Assembly: GCF_022761015.1 (NCBI RefSeq)
Contig: NZ_JAKWJQ010000003.1
Location: forward strand, 372,001 to 436,000
From: Humibacter sp. RRB41
Lineage (GTDB): Bacteria; Actinomycetota; Actinomycetes; Actinomycetales; Microbacteriaceae
DNA: 64,000 bases
Direction: 5' to 3'
Shown here piece by piece: positions 29,114 to 37,284 of the stretch. The notes under the pieces were generated by a model that searched no databases, was not told the origin of the DNA, and saw only the letters and a program-made list of their open reading frames with translations. Every line of letters starts with the position of its first letter. Positions within the stretch are counted from its first letter, which is position 1. A program made the position numbers and the translations under genes.

Positions 29114-32100
29114 TCCGTGCATTCTTCGTGCGTCACCGTCCGGTCGCAGTCTCGGCACTGATCGGAATCGTTCTGATCGCCCTGGTGGCCACTGTGGCCA
29201 TCGTCTCCGGTGGCTTCGTGCAGCAGCGCATGGTGCTCGGCGACTCGGCCGTCTGGGTCACGAACGCTTCGACTCAGATGATCGGCCGCGCCAACACCCA
29301 GATCAATGCCCTCAACTCGGCGGTGACCGCAGAGGGTGCGTCACTCGATGTCGAACAGCGCGGTGACAACGTGCTGCTGATCGATCGCGGCGACAACACG
29401 GTCGCGAAGGTGAACGCGGCCGACGTGACGGCTGGCAAGTCGGTAGCACTCCCACCGAAGGATGCCCAGGTCGGCATCGCCGGATCGCGCGCGGTCATCG
29501 TCTCCCGCACGACGGGGCAGATCTGGCTCGTGCCCCTCAGCGATCTCGGTTCGTTCTCGTCCGCATCGAACCCGACGATCGATCTCGGCGGACGCATCGT
29601 CACCTCGCTGAGCCCCGACGGCGAGTTCTTCGCCTACTCGACACAGACCGGCACCGTCTCCCGAATCGACGCGGCGACGTCCGACTCCGTTTCGCAGACC
29701 TGGAAGACACCCGTCACGGACACTCGGGCGTCGAACGGCGCGGTAGCCATGCAGCTGACGTCGGTCGCCGGCCACTGGGCCCTGTACGACCCTGCAGAGG
29801 GGCGCCTGCGCACGGCGGAGGGCGAACGCACGTTGCCGAGGTCGGTCGGCAGTCTCGGGGTGCTGCAGCAGGCATCCGACACCGGGTCCGACATCTCGAT
29901 CGCCTCAGACAGCGGTATGTACACGGTGCCGTTCGGTTCGGGCGCGGTGGTCACCGACCTCGCCGGTTCCTACGGTTCGGCGGCGGCGCCCGCCATGGTG
30001 AACGGGTGCCTGTACGGCGCCTGGTCGAGCGGCCGTACGTGGCGATCGTGTCACGGTGGCACAGCAGGACGCACCGGTTCGCTCTCTGCGGTACGCCCCG
30101 GTGCCGACCTCGAGTTCCGCGTGAACGATGGCACCGTCGTGCTCAACGACACCGCACATGGAACATCGTGGTCGGTGCAGAACGGCAACGGCCTCATCGA
30201 CAACTGGGCCGACTTCGCCAAGCCCGACGATGACAAGAAGCAGACCGAGGAGAACACCGAGGACAAGCCGCCGACCTACGAGAAAGCCCAACAACCGCCC
30301 GTCGCCGTCGACGACAAGTTCGGTGCACGACCTGGTATGACGAGTCCGCTTCCCGTGCTGTTGAACGACTACGATCCGAACGGCGACGTTCTCGTGATCG
30401 ACTCGTTCACGCCGGTCCCGCAGGCGACGGCACGCATCCAGCGCACGGCGGACGATCAGCAGTTGCAGATCACGCTGCCGGCCGATGCACATGGGCAGAT
30501 CGACTTCGACTACACGATCAGCGACGGGCGAGGCGGCCAGGCTAACGCGCACGTGACGGTCACGGTGCGCACCCCGGAGGAGAACTCGGCACCGGTGCAG
30601 GTGCGTTCGACGAAGGCGATCGTGGCATCCGGCGGGCGCGTGACGACCCAGGTGCTCGGCGACTGGTACGACCCCGACGGTGATCCGTTCTACCTCACGG
30701 GCGCGAGCGTTCCGCCGCCGTCGACCGTGACATCCACCCCGCAGGGAAGCGTCGTCTACGCGGATGCCGGCAAGGGTGGGAGCCTGCAGAACGTCGCGCT
30801 CACGGTCTCCGACGGCAAGGCGACCGGCACGGGCACTCTGGCCGTCACGATTCGGCCGCCCACCGACGTTCCCATCATCACCGAGCCGTTCGTGGCCACC
30901 GCGGTCGTCGGAAGCGAGATCACGATCTCGCCGCTTTCGCATGTGCGAGGCGGAGTCGGACCAGTACGTCTCAGCGCGGTGCCCGACAAACCCGATATGA
31001 CGCTCAATCCTGACTTCGACGACGGAACGTTCGCCTTCGAGTCCTCGTCGCCTGGAACGTACTACGTGGGGTACACGGTGACGGACGGGTCGACGACGGC
31101 GACGGGGGAGGTGCGCGTCGTCGTCAGCGTGCCGCTCGACGCGGGCGACACTCCCGTCACCGTGCCGCACAACGCGTTCATCGAGCAGCAGACCTCACAG
31201 CAGGTGGATGTGCTCGCCACCGACTTCGACCCGGCAGGCGGTGTGCTGCTCATCACGTCGGCCGCGTCGCCCGAGGCATCCGGCGTCCGCGTCGAGGTGC
31301 TCGACCAGCGGATCCTCCGCGTCACGCTCACGAAGCCGCTGAGCGGGCCTGTCGTCTTCTCGTACACGGTCAGCAACGGCACCGCTCAGGCGCAGGGAAG
31401 CGTGCGTGTTGTGGAGATTCCGAGGCCGGCGGTGAGGCAACCACCGGTGGCCAATGCGGACACCGCAACCGTGCGGGTCGGCGACGCGGTTGACATCCCG
31501 GTGCTCGCGAACGATTCGCAGGCCGACGACGACGATCTGACCCTCGACACCACGCTGCCGACACCACTGCCCAAGGGCGCGGGGCTGCTGTTCGCCTCAG
31601 GTAACGAGCTGCGGTACCTCGCCCCCGATAAACCGGGCAACTACACAGCCGTCTACCGGGTCGACGACGCGGACGGTCAATGGGCGACCGCGCAGGTGAC
31701 GATCGCGGTCCGCGAGCTCGACGCCGAATCGAACAAGGCGCCCGTGCCCAAGACGGTGACAGCGAGGGTGTTCGCCGGCAGCACCGTGCGCATCCCGATC
31801 CCGTTGAACGGCATCGACCCCGACGGAGACTCCGTATCGCTGGTCGGCCAGTCGACCAACCCGCAGAAGGGCGCCGTCACGGCTGTCGGGTCGGACTGGA
31901 TCGAGTACGAGGCCGGCGACTACGCAGCGGGAACCGACACGTTCGAGTACACGGTCGTCGATGCACTCGGTGCCCACGCGGACGGCACCGTTCGGGTCGG
32001 CATCGCTCCATCGAGCGGCGGGGCGCGCAATCCCGTCGCGGTCGAGGACGAGGTCACCGTGCGTCCCGGCCGCACGGTCTCGGTGCAGGTGCTCGCGAAC

Positions 32101-34902
32101 GATTCGGATCCCGACGGCGGCGCGCTCCACATCACATCCGTGCAGCGCACGTCGACGGACATCCGCAAGGCGAAGATCTCCGGACAGGTCGTGAAGGTGG
32201 TCGCTCCGCAGAAGGAGGGCCGCTACGGCTTCATCTACACGGTGCAGAACGACTCGGGTGGCACGAGCTCGAACTTCCTCACGGTCGTCGTGCGCAAGAA
32301 CGCGCCGCTGTCCCGCCCGGTGGTGCAGGACACCGTGCTGGGGCTCGCCGACATCCTCGGCCGCAAAGAGGTGACCGTGAACCCGCTGACCAACGTGTTC
32401 TTCGCGGACGGCCCGGTCTCGAGCCTCAAGCTCTCCCTGGTGCCGGGGTACGGCGACAGCGCCGTCATCACCAAAACGGGCAAGGTGCGCGTGCAGATCG
32501 AGCAGAAGGCTCAGATCATCCCGTTCAAGGTGGCGCATCCTGACGATCCGGAGGTCGTCTCCTACGGCTTCATCCGTCTCCCCGGGTTCGACGATGCCCT
32601 GCCGCAGCTCAAACCGGGCGCGCCGAAGCTCACCGTGCCGAGTGAGAAGACGCTCGTGATCGACCTCGACGACTACGTGGTGGTCGCAGGTGGCAAGAAC
32701 GCACGATTGACGGATGCCTCGCACGTGCACGCCACGCACGCCAACGGCGACAGCCTGGTGCGCGACAACCACACGCTCGTCTTCACCAGCGCGTCGCGGT
32801 ACTTCGGTCCGGCATCCATCTCGTTCGAGGTCACGGACGGGTCGTCGTCGAAGGATCCGGCCGGTCACATCGCGACGCTTGTGCTCCCCATCGACGTGAC
32901 GGCGCGCGACAATCAGCCGCCGACGTTCACGGGCGCTCAGGTGGAGTTCGAGCCGGGGCAGCAGAAGACGCTCGACCTGGTGAAGCTCACGCGGTACCCG
33001 TACGAGAAGGACCAGTCCGAGCTCAGTTACCGCATTCTGGATCCGAAGCCGGCCGGAGCATCCGTCTCGATCCAGGGCCGGTCGCTGACCGTTCACGTGT
33101 CGGACAAGACGCCGAAGGGAACGCAGTTCAGCGTGCTCGTCGGGGTGAGCGATGCCCTCAACCAGGGCACGGCCGGGCGCGTCGACGTGACCGTCGTGCC
33201 GTCGACCCGTCCACTGGCGGTTCCGCAACCCGACCGGGTGATCGCCAGACGCGGCGCCACAACGAGTGTCGACGTGCTGGCGAACGACTCGGCGACCAAC
33301 CCGTTCCCGTCCACGCCGCTCACCGTCGTGGCCGTACGCGGTACTTCGGATGCCTCGCTTCCGGCCGGCCTGCAGGTCACCCCGAGCTCGGATCGATCGC
33401 GGCTGACCGTGACCGCCTCTCCGAACGCGCGACCCATCGACACGATCTTGCAGTACGAGGTCGCGGATGCGACGGGCGACTCGAGCAGATACACCTGGGG
33501 AACCGTGACGATCTCGGTGCAGGACCGACCGGCCCCGGTCGGCAACCTGCGCATCACGGGAGTCGGCGACCGGCAGATCACCGTGGCCTGGGATGCCGGG
33601 GCGTTCAACAACTCGCCGATCTCTGGCTACACCGTGTCGCTCATCGGCTCGAACGGCGCGACGGTGGGATCCACGGCGTGCCAGGCAACGACCTGCGTCG
33701 TGCCGACACCGGGGAACGGGCCGTCCAACTCGGTCACGGTCAGGGTCACGGCGACGAACGCGATCGGCACCTCTGATGCGGTGTCGTATCCGGATGCCGT
33801 GTGGTCCAACGTCGTGCCAGGCGCGCCGACCGATCTCTCGGTCGAGCCCGGAGATGGACTGCTGACTGCAAGTTGGGATCCGCCGCCCGCGAATGGGTCA
33901 AGCCCGGTAACCGGATATGAGATCATCTTGAATTCAACCGCCATCGGAATCGTTCCTGCCGGCACCGACTCATACGTGATCCGTAACCTCGGCAACGGGA
34001 CTGCATATTCGGTCTCAATTGCAGCTGTCAACAATTTCTATGGCGCACAACCGGTGTGGAATCAGGTCCAGCCACCGGTCACAGGAATACCTGCGGGCCC
34101 ACCAATATTTGTATCAGGGCCGTCTGCCACCACTAGCCCACAATCGCCTGGGCAGGTCACCGTGACGTGGTCACTTAATCCGAATGGCGCACCGTCCATA
34201 GGCTCGATCGGCATTACCGCGAGCGGCTCGGCTAGTTGTCCTGCCGTTGGGCCTGGGGCGACGTCGGTCGTGTGCCAGGTTCCTGTCGGACAGCAAATCA
34301 CGTTTAGGGTAACGGCGGTGAGTTCCGCCGGATCGACCAGCGCTTCGACAACGGCTATATCCCATAGCGCGCCGACAAATCTCGCAGCTTCGTTCTCCGC
34401 ACCAGATCCGCAAAACCCGGTCGGAATTGGCCTTTACGCCCCGGCGCTCGCGAAAATATCGGCCGCGATCGATTCTGCTGGTTCACTTTCGTACGCATAT
34501 GCCTACGATTCGCAAGGCGGTGGAGCAACTTCGGTTACGGAAGGTCAACGAATAATTCCGGCCGACACGAGTAGGTACGGGACTTCGATTTCTGTCTGGA
34601 TACAAGCAACAGTGACGTACCAGGACAACGGTTCGACGTACAGATCCGCATGGGTGGGTCCATTCACGACGCCGGTCGCCGTTGACGTGAACGCTTCGGT
34701 CGCATACTCGTCTGGCTCGTTCACTTGGACCAGCGCTCCGGCCGGACAGGGATACACGGCAGTCGAGTACAGCTGCACCGATCCGTCCAACTATCAGACA
34801 ATGGGCCAGACAGGGTCTTGCTCATCGCCGCTCGGCGGTGTCCTCGTTGTCCGCGTTACTACCAACGGGGGCAGCTACGAGATGGATTACCCCGCGCAAT
34901 GA
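29110..34902 (+). CDS. Giant membrane-anchored Ig/cadherin-like and Fn3 repeat protein
   Basis: 1930 residues from the GTG at 29110, which overlaps the kinase stop by four bases. A short basic cytoplasmic end and one membrane helix (VAVSALIGIVLIALVATVAI, about 12-34) anchor it. Residues about 40-365 look like a beta-propeller. A charged linker (PDDDKKQTEENTEDKPP, about 373-389) leads to a long row of Ig/cadherin-like units; the clearest begin PVAVDD-, PVANADT-, PVAVEDE- and PQPDRV- and carry the Ca-site-like LNDYDPNGD or ANDSDPDGG. From about residue 1475 there are three Fn3-like units (PAPVGNL, PGAPTDL, AGPPIF) and a C-terminal domain with paired cysteines. Most of it must lie outside the membrane. 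The last about 340 residues use lower-GC codons than the rest. Confidence 0.9.
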   Translation: MIRAFFVRHRPVAVSALIGIVLIALVATVAIVSGGFVQQRMVLGDSAVWVTNASTQMIGRANTQINALNSAVTAEGASLDVEQRGDNVLLIDRGDNTVAKVNAADVTAGKSVALPPKDAQVGIAGSRAVIVSRTTGQIWLVPLSDLGSFSSASNPTIDLGGRIVTSLSPDGEFFAYSTQTGTVSRIDAATSDSVSQTWKTPVTDTRASNGAVAMQLTSVAGHWALYDPAEGRLRTAEGERTLPRSVGSLGVLQQASDTGSDISIASDSGMYTVPFGSGAVVTDLAGSYGSAAAPAMVNGCLYGAWSSGRTWRSCHGGTAGRTGSLSAVRPGADLEFRVNDGTVVLNDTAHGTSWSVQNGNGLIDNWADFAKPDDDKKQTEENTEDKPPTYEKAQQPPVAVDDKFGARPGMTSPLPVLLNDYDPNGDVLVIDSFTPVPQATARIQRTADDQQLQITLPADAHGQIDFDYTISDGRGGQANAHVTVTVRTPEENSAPVQVRSTKAIVASGGRVTTQVLGDWYDPDGDPFYLTGASVPPPSTVTSTPQGSVVYADAGKGGSLQNVALTVSDGKATGTGTLAVTIRPPTDVPIITEPFVATAVVGSEITISPLSHVRGGVGPVRLSAVPDKPDMTLNPDFDDGTFAFESSSPGTYYVGYTVTDGSTTATGEVRVVVSVPLDAGDTPVTVPHNAFIEQQTSQQVDVLATDFDPAGGVLLITSAASPEASGVRVEVLDQRILRVTLTKPLSGPVVFSYTVSNGTAQAQGSVRVVEIPRPAVRQPPVANADTATVRVGDAVDIPVLANDSQADDDDLTLDTTLPTPLPKGAGLLFASGNELRYLAPDKPGNYTAVYRVDDADGQWATAQVTIAVRELDAESNKAPVPKTVTARVFAGSTVRIPIPLNGIDPDGDSVSLVGQSTNPQKGAVTAVGSDWIEYEAGDYAAGTDTFEYTVVDALGAHADGTVRVGIAPSSGGARNPVAVEDEVTVRPGRTVSVQVLANDSDPDGGALHITSVQRTSTDIRKAKISGQVVKVVAPQKEGRYGFIYTVQNDSGGTSSNFLTVVVRKNAPLSRPVVQDTVLGLADILGRKEVTVNPLTNVFFADGPVSSLKLSLVPGYGDSAVITKTGKVRVQIEQKAQIIPFKVAHPDDPEVVSYGFIRLPGFDDALPQLKPGAPKLTVPSEKTLVIDLDDYVVVAGGKNARLTDASHVHATHANGDSLVRDNHTLVFTSASRYFGPASISFEVTDGSSSKDPAGHIATLVLPIDVTARDNQPPTFTGAQVEFEPGQQKTLDLVKLTRYPYEKDQSELSYRILDPKPAGASVSIQGRSLTVHVSDKTPKGTQFSVLVGVSDALNQGTAGRVDVTVVPSTRPLAVPQPDRVIARRGATTSVDVLANDSATNPFPSTPLTVVAVRGTSDASLPAGLQVTPSSDRSRLTVTASPNARPIDTILQYEVADATGDSSRYTWGTVTISVQDRPAPVGNLRITGVGDRQITVAWDAGAFNNSPISGYTVSLIGSNGATVGSTACQATTCVVPTPGNGPSNSVTVRVTATNAIGTSDAVSYPDAVWSNVVPGAPTDLSVEPGDGLLTASWDPPPANGSSPVTGYEIILNSTAIGIVPAGTDSYVIRNLGNGTAYSVSIAAVNNFYGAQPVWNQVQPPVTGIPAGPPIFVSGPSATTSPQSPGQVTVTWSLNPNGAPSIGSIGITASGSASCPAVGPGATSVVCQVPVGQQITFRVTAVSSAGSTSASTTAISHSAPTNLAASFSAPDPQNPVGIGLYAPALAKISAAIDSAGSLSYAYAYDSQGGGATSVTEGQRIIPADTSRYGTSISVWIQATVTYQDNGSTYRSAWVGPFTTPVAVDVNASVAYSSGSFTWTSAPAGQGYTAVEYSCTDPSNYQTMGQTGSCSSPLGGVLVVRVTTNGGSYEMDYPAQ
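33880..34902 (+). other. Compositionally distinct 3' end of the giant repeat gene
   Basis: From about 33880 codons change to AAT, TCA, ATA, GGA, TAT and TTT forms (for example TTGAATTCAACCGCC), in contrast to the almost pure G/C third positions before. The shift ends with the stop codon. It covers about residues 1591-1930, the second and third Fn3-like units and the terminal domain. The boundary is judged by eye. Confidence 0.7.
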
Positions 34903-34933
34903 CCACGAACACGGCAACAGCCAGGAGACACAC

Positions 34934-35944
34934 ATGACGGACGCCCCCACCGCCACTGGACAGAAGCCCATCGTCCCGCTCACCGACGACCAGGCATCCT
35001 GGTTCGCGAGCATGGTCGACGCCATCGTCCAGAACGTCGAACACGTGCTGCTCGGCAAGACGCACGTGATCAGGCTGGCCGTCACGGCGCTGCTGAGCGA
35101 GGGCCACTTGCTCCTGGAAGACGTGCCGGGCACGGGCAAGACGTCCTTGGCGCGCGCCCTGGCCGAGAGCATCTCGGGCACGAGCAGTCGCATCCAGTTC
35201 ACACCGGACCTTCTGCCGGGCGACATCACGGGCGTCGGTGTGTACGACCAGCGCTCGGGCGAGTTCGTGTTCCACAAGGGCCCGGTGTTCGCTAACGTCG
35301 TGCTCGCCGACGAGATCAACCGCGCGAGCCCGAAGACCCAGTCCGCCCTGCTGGAGGTGATGGAGGAACGACAGGTCAGCGTCGACGGCGTCACTCACCG
35401 GCTCGCCCCTCCGTTCATGGTCATCGCGACGCAGAACCCGATCGAGCAGGCCGGCACGTACCGTCTGCCTGAGGCGCAGCTCGACAGGTTCATCATGAAG
35501 GCATCCATCGGGTACCCGGATCACGCGTCGATGGTGCGCATCCTCGAAGGCGCCGATCACGCGGCGCACGAGATGGTCCTGCCGACAGTGGTGATGGGCG
35601 AGATGGTCACGACCCTGTCGCGCCTCGCCAGGGCCGTGCACGTCGAACCGGCGATCAACGACTACGTGTCCAGGCTCGTGGATGCGACGCGCAACGCCGA
35701 CGAGGTGCGTCTCGGCGTCAGCGTGCGTGGCGGCCTTGCGCTGATCCGCACGGCGAAGACGTACGCGGCCGGTCTCGGCCGGTCGTATGTCATTCCCGAC
35801 GATGTGAAGGCGCTCGCCGAACCGGTGCTGGCCCACCGTCTCGTTCTCGACACCGAGGCCGAGTTCGACGGCGTGACGGCGCACGGGGTGATCGCGAACG
35901 TCATTCTGCAGACGCCTCCTCCGCAGGACGGGACCATGGTGTGA
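34934..35944 (+). CDS. MoxR-family AAA+ ATPase
   Basis: 336 residues. The MoxR Walker A is EDVPGTGKT (K69-T70), Walker B is LADEINRASP (D126-E127), then ATQNPIEQAGTYRLPEAQLDRF and the arginine-bearing SVRGGLALIRTAKTYA. MoxR ATPases act as chaperones that remodel or mature partner complexes and are typically encoded beside DUF58 and transglutaminase-like genes, as here. CCAGGAGACACAC supplies a clear Shine-Dalgarno for ATG 34934, 31 bases beyond the giant gene. An in-frame ATG at 34838 would lie inside that gene. Confidence 0.95.
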   Translation: MTDAPTATGQKPIVPLTDDQASWFASMVDAIVQNVEHVLLGKTHVIRLAVTALLSEGHLLLEDVPGTGKTSLARALAESISGTSSRIQFTPDLLPGDITGVGVYDQRSGEFVFHKGPVFANVVLADEINRASPKTQSALLEVMEERQVSVDGVTHRLAPPFMVIATQNPIEQAGTYRLPEAQLDRFIMKASIGYPDHASMVRILEGADHAAHEMVLPTVVMGEMVTTLSRLARAVHVEPAINDYVSRLVDATRNADEVRLGVSVRGGLALIRTAKTYAAGLGRSYVIPDDVKALAEPVLAHRLVLDTEAEFDGVTAHGVIANVILQTPPPQDGTMV

Positions 35945-37284
35945 CCCTCGATTCACCGACCAGCACCACCGGCGTCGACAACGCTCGCACCCGGCTCGTC
36001 GGCGCGCGTCAAGGACGTCTTGCGGATGCCGTGGTCGACGTCGTGCGCGGCTGGCGGGCTTTCGCCGCCTGGTGCGGTCGAGTGTGGCGTGCGACGACCG
36101 AGATCATGACGATCACGGGCGTGTGCGTCGCGCTGATGACGATCGCATCGTTCGTGGTGGGCTACGTTGCGGGCTGGGCAGAGGCGGTCGTCTTCGCATG
36201 GCTCGGTGTCGCACTTTTCATCATCGCCATGATCTACCTGCTCGGGTCGGTGAACTACCACGCGGTCTTGCATCTGCCGAATCCGCGGGTCGTCGTCGGC
36301 GCTTCGGCCCCCGTCGATGTGATCGTGTCGAACCCGATGAGGCACGGTCTGCTCGCCGCGCGCATCGAGGTGCCGGTCGGTGCCGGCGTCGCGGAGTTCG
36401 CGGTACCGGGGTTGCGTCCTTCTGCGGAATTCCGCGATGTCTTCCTCGTGCCGACAACGCGCAGAGGCGTGGTCACCATCGGGCCGATCCGCTCGGTTCG
36501 CGCCGACCCGGTCGGGCTGATGCGCAGGGAAGCAGATTGGCAGCAGACGGTCGAGCTGTTCGTGCACCCGGCGACCATCTCCATCCCGAGCATGAGCACC
36601 GGCATGGTGCACGATCTCGAGGGAAATCCGACACGTGAGCTCACCACGAGCGACATGTCGTTCCACGCGCTGCGCGAGTACGCGCGGGGCGATGAGCGTC
36701 GGCACATCCACTGGCGAAGCAGCGCGAAGACAGGTGCCTTCATGGTGCGTCAGTTCGAGCAGACCAGGCGTAGCAATCTGCTCGTCGCGCTCAGCCTGGC
36801 CGATGCCGACTTCGCCTCGGAAGACGAGTTCGAACTGGCCGTGAGTTCGGCCGGGTCTCTGGGGGTGCAGGCGATCCGCGACACGCGAGCCGTCTCGGTC
36901 GTGGTCAGCGAGAAGACGCCCGACTTCGCGAAGAACGCGGTCTACGACGTGCGTGCGCTGGATGCCGCATCGCCCACTCGTCTCCTCGACTCGCTCTGCC
37001 GCATCGACACGACGTCCGCGGCGTTGCGCATCGTCGACGTCGCCAAGGTCGCGGCCGAGGGAACTCCTGATCTGTCGATCGCCTTCCTGGTCTGCGGATC
37101 GACGGTGACGGCGGCCCAGCTGAGGCACGCCTCGTCCATGTTCCGCCAGGGAGTCGAGGTGGTCGCCGTGCGGTGCACGCCTGGCGAGACCCCGAGCCTG
37201 CGCAAGCTCGGCGACATGAGCATCCTCACGGTCGGCTACCTCGATGACCTTCGGTCGAGTCTCGCCAGATCGAGGGCGGCATGA
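35941..37284 (+). CDS. DUF58 domain membrane protein
   Basis: 447 residues. Two adjacent membrane helices (about 52-100: TITGVCVALMTIASFVVGYV and AVVFAWLGVALFIIAMIYLL) are followed by the Ig-like segment TTRRGVVTIGPIRSVRADPVGL and the DUF58 hallmark SFHALREYARGDERRHIHWRSSAKTGAFMVRQFE split by Arg and His residues. It is the constant partner of MoxR. The GTG at 35941 overlaps the moxR stop (GTGA) and its own stop overlaps the next gene, giving a tightly coupled trio. The biochemical function of DUF58 is not established. Confidence 0.92.
   Translation: MTLDSPTSTTGVDNARTRLVGARQGRLADAVVDVVRGWRAFAAWCGRVWRATTEIMTITGVCVALMTIASFVVGYVAGWAEAVVFAWLGVALFIIAMIYLLGSVNYHAVLHLPNPRVVVGASAPVDVIVSNPMRHGLLAARIEVPVGAGVAEFAVPGLRPSAEFRDVFLVPTTRRGVVTIGPIRSVRADPVGLMRREADWQQTVELFVHPATISIPSMSTGMVHDLEGNPTRELTTSDMSFHALREYARGDERRHIHWRSSAKTGAFMVRQFEQTRRSNLLVALSLADADFASEDEFELAVSSAGSLGVQAIRDTRAVSVVVSEKTPDFAKNAVYDVRALDAASPTRLLDSLCRIDTTSAALRIVDVAKVAAEGTPDLSIAFLVCGSTVTAAQLRHASSMFRQGVEVVAVRCTPGETPSLRKLGDMSILTVGYLDDLRSSLARSRAA

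Noticed and set aside
31597-33228. 543-codon minus-strand open frame inside the giant repeat gene
   Set aside because: Antisense artefact of GC-rich third positions; composition is Arg/Val/His-rich without recognisable domain.
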